NCBI GenBank assembly: GCA_903909435.1
Contig: CAIVVT010000263.1
Coordinates: 1 to 35,083, forward strand
Reading direction: 5' to 3'
Origin: an uncultured Acidobacteriia bacterium
Lineage (GTDB): Bacteria; Acidobacteriota; Terriglobia; Bryobacterales; Bryobacteraceae
Length of the DNA: 35,083 nucleotides
In this document: positions 31,571 to 35,083 of the stretch, piece by piece
Layout of the letters: each line of letters starts with the position of its first letter
Position numbering within the stretch: the stretch's first letter is position 1
Translations under genes and position numbers: made by a program
The notes under the pieces: model-generated
Database searches by the model: none
What the model was told of the DNA's origin: nothing
The model's input: the letters and a program-made list of their open reading frames with translations, nothing else

Positions 31571-32437
31571 ATGACCGCACCCGAGCCCTTACAGGAAGCC
31601 CCTTGGGCAATCAGCCTGGTACCTCCGCTTCCGGCCGTCGTTCAACGCATTCTCGCTCTCTCGAAGCAGGAACACGTCGGTGCGCACGAACTAGTTATTG
31701 TCATCCGGCAGGACCCGTCCTTTTCCGCCGAGGTGCTCAGCTTCGCCAATTCTGCGCTCTTCGGGGTACGCTGCAGAGTCACCAGTCTCACCCAGGCCGT
31801 CGCGCTACTAGGCATGAACCGCGTCGAGTCGATGGCCACTTTCGTCGCGGTCAACAACATGGTGCGCTCATCCGTGCGCGGCGATGGAATCCGCAAAGTC
31901 TGGCTGCATAGCGTAGTCACCGCGATTCTTGCCGAGGAAGCAGCCAACATCCTGCGCCTGGACAGCGAATTCGCCTACACGGGCGGCCTGCTGCACGACC
32001 TCGGCATTCTTGGGCTAATGTCCTCCTATTCAGAGGAGTACGCCCGCATGCTTGAGGTGTCACACGATTTCGGCTTCGACCTGTTGTCGATTGAACGTGA
32101 TCTCTTCGACATCGACCATTGTGCCGCAGGCGCATTTCTGGCCCATGAGTGGAGTTTCCCAGAGAAGCTGGCCAGTGTGATCGCCACCCATCACGATGAG
32201 CCCGTCGCAGATGAGCGGAGCATCGACAACATTATCAGGGTGAGTTGGCGGCTGGCCGACACTCTCGGCTACGCGGCATTTGCTCCGCTGAGGGACTGGT
32301 CCTTCGAGGAATTGACGGGGTTTCTCCCGCAAAAGCCCACCCCGTGGCTGGGCCACTCGGCCGATCAAGTCAAGCTGGAAATTGGCGCCAGACTTGCGGC
32401 GGCTCGGCTTTTAGGCAACTCCAACAATCGGGCGTGA
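31571..32437 (+). CDS. HDOD-domain signalling protein
   Basis: HDOD proteins are non-catalytic relatives of HD phosphohydrolases and act as scaffolds in motility, chemotaxis and stress signalling. Residues about 15-210 are the HDOD domain: LPPLPAVVQRILALS-like opening, VIRQDPSFSAEVLSFANSAL, VTSLTQAVALLGMNRVESMA and the HD-like pair YTGGLLHDLGILGL. A later SFPEKLASVIATHHDEP segment also resembles HD proteins. Length is 288 residues. GAGG lies 7 nt before the ATG. ACCGATAAG at 31545 is a sigma-28-like minus-10 without a clear minus-35. It is flanked by flagellin 2 and by cheX, so a chemotaxis or filament-related role is likely but unproven. Confidence 0.9.
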   Translation: MTAPEPLQEAPWAISLVPPLPAVVQRILALSKQEHVGAHELVIVIRQDPSFSAEVLSFANSALFGVRCRVTSLTQAVALLGMNRVESMATFVAVNNMVRSSVRGDGIRKVWLHSVVTAILAEEAANILRLDSEFAYTGGLLHDLGILGLMSSYSEEYARMLEVSHDFGFDLLSIERDLFDIDHCAAGAFLAHEWSFPEKLASVIATHHDEPVADERSIDNIIRVSWRLADTLGYAAFAPLRDWSFEELTGFLPQKPTPWLGHSADQVKLEIGARLAAARLLGNSNNRA

Positions 32438-32661
32438 CGCTGGGCCAACCTGGCAGCTCAGGGATTCAAAGCGCGGCGGGCCTGATCCAAGTTCAAACTG
32501 GCCGCGACAATTTGAGTCCCCAGGACGGGGGCCAACGCGATTTGCAGCGCAACTTAGCTTTGATGGGATGATCCGGAAGACGTGGCCGCCAACTTGGAAT
32601 GGGGTGTCCGCCATCTAGCAGCCCAGGCAGGGCCAGACGGAAGCCACCCAAAACCGGACCT

Positions 32662-33183
32662 TCAAGCGCACTGCATGCTGCCAACGTGATTAGGTACCGA
32701 GTTCTTGGAAGGAGAAAGGCAAATCCGGAGCTCAATCACCTCTCCCTTGTATTGGAACGGGAGTACTACCCAATCGTCGGTTCCAACGCTGCGGGACGTG
32801 AAATTGCGTCCGTATACGACGGTGGGAATGCTCAAACACAACGGACCTAAATCGTCTTCCAGTTGCGTCTTGAAGCTCCCGATAATCATATTGGCAACTT
32901 CACCGACAGCGTCCAAAACGTCTTCGTTCACGGCTGTTTCTTCGCACATCAAAAGGTGGTTGCAGACGTCAATGGCGAAAGCGGCGCTGAAAGTGACAAC
33001 ACCCGCTCCGATCCATGGCCCGGCCAATCCCACCAGCGCCATTACGCCGTCGGAAACCATCGGAGGCTTCCGGTCAAGGTGCTCCGGCTGCGGAGTCACC
33101 GCCATATCGAGCATCGTGACAAAGACAGAATCCGTTGCGGATCGCGCGTATTCGACGAGCTTATCGTGGTCGATCATCAGCAT
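32662..33183 (-). CDS. cheX: CheX-family CheY-P phosphatase
   Basis: CheC/CheX/FliY-type phosphatases dephosphorylate CheY-P with a Glu-xx-Asn catalytic motif. The 173-residue protein carries the CheX signature DAVGEVANMIIGSFKTQL, with E95 and N98 as the catalytic pair. The conserved acidic LEDDLGPLCLSIPTVVYG segment follows. Only one ExxN motif is seen, as in CheX (CheC has two). ATG 33183 is the first of two close starts (33177 is the other). The gene lies 6 nt downstream of a cheY-like gene, so it probably acts on that regulator. Confidence 0.85.
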   Translation of the reverse strand: MLMIDHDKLVEYARSATDSVFVTMLDMAVTPQPEHLDRKPPMVSDGVMALVGLAGPWIGAGVVTFSAAFAIDVCNHLLMCEETAVNEDVLDAVGEVANMIIGSFKTQLEDDLGPLCLSIPTVVYGRNFTSRSVGTDDWVVLPFQYKGEVIELRICLSPSKNSVPNHVGSMQCA

Positions 33184-33189
33184 AAGTCC

Positions 33190-33561
33190 TTACCAGACGA
33201 TTCCGGCGAGCTTTTCCTTGATCTGATCTGCGGTGAATGGCTTACGAATGTAGCCTGCGGCTCCAAGACCAACTGCCTCGAGGACCTTGGCCTGGCTGCC
33301 TTCTGTCGTGACCATGATCACCGGGATCTTCTTCCATTCTTGATTGGTCTTGAGTTCACTCAGGAACTGTAGCCCGTCCATGTTCGGCATATTGATGTCA
33401 GAAAGAATCAGGTGCACCTGCTGCAGCTTTAACCCCGCAAGCGCTTCTACTCCGTCACCCGCTTCGTAGACCTGACCGAGAGGAATCTCAGTTTGCTGCA
33501 AAACGCGCTTGAGGATCTTCCTGATCGCAGCGGAATCGTCGACAACTAGTACGTCCATCAT
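33190..33561 (-). CDS. cheY: CheY-like single-domain response regulator
   Basis: This is a 123-residue stand-alone receiver. It has the acidic pair D8-D9 (LVVDDSAAIRKIL), phospho-acceptor D55 (LILSDINMPNMDGLQFL), T85-T86 (VIMVTTEGS) and K107 (YIRKPFTADQI). It has the size and residues of CheY, which binds the motor switch when phosphorylated. fliM lies just upstream on the other strand and cheX downstream on the same strand. CCGATAAGAAAG (33571-33582), also found before motB, lies 9 nt upstream of the start. Two consecutive ATG codons open the gene. Confidence 0.92.
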   Translation of the reverse strand: MMDVLVVDDSAAIRKILKRVLQQTEIPLGQVYEAGDGVEALAGLKLQQVHLILSDINMPNMDGLQFLSELKTNQEWKKIPVIMVTTEGSQAKVLEAVGLGAAGYIRKPFTADQIKEKLAGIVW

Positions 33562-33760
33562 ATGCTCTGGCTTTCTTATCGGGCATTGAAGGGGGTTTTC
33601 CTGGATGAAGGCACTTGAATTCAGCGTTATCGCGCTTGGGCCGTTGGGCGTCGAGTCACCCGCGCACGGCGATCCGGATGTCGTATTGGAAAGCGTTTAC
33701 GCTCATCCGGTGTGACGTTAAGTGAAGCGTGTTGGCGGCGGGTGTTTCTGGCTGGATTTC

Positions 33761-33776
33761 TGGCCCTTCGATTGCA
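33761..33776 (+). promoter_or_regulatory. candidate sigma-54 promoter of fliM
   Basis: TGGCCCTTCGATTGCA has GG-N10-GC spacing and matches the sigma-54 consensus (TGGCAC then TTGCA) at ten of eleven conserved positions. It is the best site in the window. Transcription would begin near 33787, leaving a leader of about 9 nt before fliM. Confidence 0.68.
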
Positions 33777-33795
33777 TAAATGAATCTGAAACACC

Positions 33796-34749
33796 GTGAA
33801 TCGCCAACTTACCCAAGAAGAGATCGACGCAACTTTCAAGGAAGCCGTTGCGACCACTCACGGTGCTAAGAGCCGTGAGACCAAGTTTGACTTTCGGCGC
33901 CCGGGCCGGATTGCGAAATCGCATATCCAAGCCATTCGTATGCTGCACGAAAGCTTCGTCCGCAACCTCACATCTAGCCTCACCGCGTACTTGCGCTCGT
34001 ATCTGACCGTGAATCTCATCAGCGTGGAACAGCTGACATACAGCGAGCTATTGGAAGGACTTTCGACACCTACCCACATCGTGTCGCTGAGTCTGGGTCC
34101 CTATGACGGTCGGGCGGTGCTTGAGGTAAGCCCGCCGCTGATCTTCCCGATCATCGAGCTCTTGCTGGGCGGTAAGGCGAAGACTGCGGTCAACCTAAGA
34201 CGGGAGACGACGGAGATCGAGCGCCGGCTCCTGGAAACCTTTCTGCTAGTCGTCCTGACAGATTTGAAGGAGGCGTGGCAATCCGTGGCCGCGATCGACT
34301 TCAAAATGGAGGCGGTTGCGACCGAGCCGCAAATGCTCCAAATGCTGGCTCCGAATGAAGCCGTGGTGAGTGTGACCATCGAAGTTCACATTGGCGAAAT
34401 CTCCGGCACGATGAATCTGGCCCTCCCTGCAATCACGATCAAGATGATCGGCAACAAGTTCGATCAGCAATGGAGTTTGCGAAAAACCGAGGCCACGGAA
34501 GTGGAAAAGCAGCGGACGTTGGCTTTGTTACGCGATTCCGAGCTGCTATTGGACGCTCGGTTGCGTGGCCCCAAGCTGCGAGTTCGGGATTTGCTCGACC
34601 TGAAAGTCGGGGATTTGCTGCAACTCGACTACCGGCTCGACAGGCAGGTGGATTGCGATGTCAATGCAACGACCAAGTTCCGTGGACGTGTTGTCAATTC
34701 CAACCAGAAGAAGGCGTTTTTGATCGAGACCATGCCTGGATCGAGATAG
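33796..34749 (+). CDS. fliM: flagellar motor switch protein FliM
   Basis: FliM is the middle part of the C-ring and the receptor for CheY-P. The N-terminus has a variant of the CheY-binding motif (LTQEEIDATF at residues 5-14, where most have LSQEEIDALL). The CheC-like middle domain follows (FVRNLTSSLTAYLRSYLTVN, VEQLTYSELLEGLSTPTHIV, LEVSPPLIFPIIELLLGG), then the C-terminal SpoA domain (LLLDARLRGPKLRVRDLLDL, KVGDLLQLDYRLDRQVDCDV). Length is 317 residues. The start is GTG 33796 with no clear Shine-Dalgarno sequence, consistent with a near-leaderless message. It stands alone on its strand, separated by 29 kb from fliN, and borders a transposase gene. Confidence 0.94.
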   Translation: MNRQLTQEEIDATFKEAVATTHGAKSRETKFDFRRPGRIAKSHIQAIRMLHESFVRNLTSSLTAYLRSYLTVNLISVEQLTYSELLEGLSTPTHIVSLSLGPYDGRAVLEVSPPLIFPIIELLLGGKAKTAVNLRRETTEIERRLLETFLLVVLTDLKEAWQSVAAIDFKMEAVATEPQMLQMLAPNEAVVSVTIEVHIGEISGTMNLALPAITIKMIGNKFDQQWSLRKTEATEVEKQRTLALLRDSELLLDARLRGPKLRVRDLLDLKVGDLLQLDYRLDRQVDCDVNATTKFRGRVVNSNQKKAFLIETMPGSR

Positions 34750-34926
34750 CGCCCATGAAGAGTGTGCCAATCGAAGTTGAATGAACCATCGCGGATAGGG
34801 GACGAGTGAATCCGGCGCTCCCACTCTATTGACGGCGACTGGCGCCAGACGAACAATCGACAGCGTTAAGCCTGAATTCCGAAGCTGAACTCCCATCGAC
34901 GCTTTGAGTCCTTATAAAACTGGAGG

Positions 34927-35083
34927 ATGGAAACATCCTTTACGGACAGGTCCGTCCCGCGCGAGGTAGCCACCTTGCTGGGTGGTAAGCGTGTCGTTTT
35001 GCGCGAGACTTCGCGGGCGGTTACGCCGTTCGGCGGCGTGGCCGTATTCCTCGCCTACCTGCGCAAGATCGAATGGATCGGCA
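34927..35083 (+). CDS. probable transposase, N-terminal fragment cut by window edge
   Basis: Fifty-two codons are visible before the window ends. They read METSFTDRSVPREVAT, then a Gly/Lys segment and AVTPFGGVAVFLAYLRKI. The TPFGGxAxFxxFLRxI-like pattern resembles the start of IS4- or IS1380-type DDE transposases. No catalytic residue is inside the window, so the family is tentative. ATG 34927 directly abuts a GGAGG with no spacing. A TTG at 34972 with GAGGTA upstream is another possible start. No terminal inverted repeat could be recognised between fliM and this gene. Confidence 0.45.
   Translation, partial: METSFTDRSVPREVATLLGGKRVVLRETSRAVTPFGGVAVFLAYLRKIEWIG

Noticed and set aside
1..35083. 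CRISPR arrays, tRNA or rRNA genes, c-di-GMP riboswitches
   Set aside because: No regularly spaced repeats, cloverleaf-like segments or GEMM-type motifs were seen by eye.

Overview
This window is a 35-kb flagellar gene cluster from a bacterium of fairly high GC content. It encodes the core type III export apparatus (FlhA, FlhB, FliO, FliP, FliQ, FliR, FliH, FliI, FliJ), the basal body and switch (FliE, FliF, FliG, FliM, FliN, FlgB, FlgC), hook and hook-filament proteins (FlgD, FlgE, FliK, FlgK, FlgL), two flagellins, the MotA/MotB stator, FlgM, a sigma-54 activator and several two-component or chemotaxis proteins. The gene mix, the small unrecognised proteins and the scattered arrangement suggest an Acidobacteria-like genome (Solibacter/Bryobacter type). 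That assignment is an inference from protein style and is not proven here. Genes normally needed but absent from the window include flgF, flgG, flgH, flgI, flgA, fliD, fliS, fliL, fliA, flhF, flhG and csrA/fliW, so the flagellar regulon must be split over several loci.

Layout. Positions 1-305 are non-coding and end in a candidate sigma-54 promoter. Positions 306-10259 (+) form one long operon: fliK, flgD (short), flgE, fliN, fliO, fliP, fliQ, fliR, flhB, flhA and a small membrane-anchored protein with a DUF2802-like tail. An unrecognised minus-strand gene (10256-10828) converges on it. From 11106 (+) come a PilZ-like small protein, a sigma-54 activator with a degenerate receiver, motA and a receiver protein with a C-terminal extension. 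A 0.4-kb gap with promoter-like signals and a doubtful small gene precede motB, which is on the minus strand and separated from motA. From 16358 (+) come flgM, an flgN-like gene, flgK and flgL, followed by a REC-HPt-REC protein.

The minus-strand operon flgB-flgC-fliE-fliF-fliG-fliH-fliI-fliJ occupies 27383-21037. Two tandem flagellin genes (27657-29270 and 29668-31284) follow on the plus strand. Each is flanked by a matching leader hairpin and a matching terminator, so the whole transcription unit looks duplicated. Next come an HDOD-domain gene (+), a cheY-cheX pair (-), fliM (+, detached from fliN) and the start of a probable transposase gene at the right edge.

Regulation. Sites with the GG-N10-GC core of sigma-54 promoters lie before fliK, flgM, fliM and flagellin 2, and one lies in the 14.7-kb gap. 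The activator at 11559 carries GAFTGA and is the obvious candidate to drive them. Both flagellin leaders hold a hairpin whose loop contains AGGA, exactly 24 nt upstream of the AGGA of the ribosome binding site. This resembles the two-site CsrA control known for Bacillus hag. The most interesting observations are this paired, covarying flagellin leader, the sigma-54 site set, the REC-HPt-REC regulator and the split placement of motA/motB and fliM/fliN.
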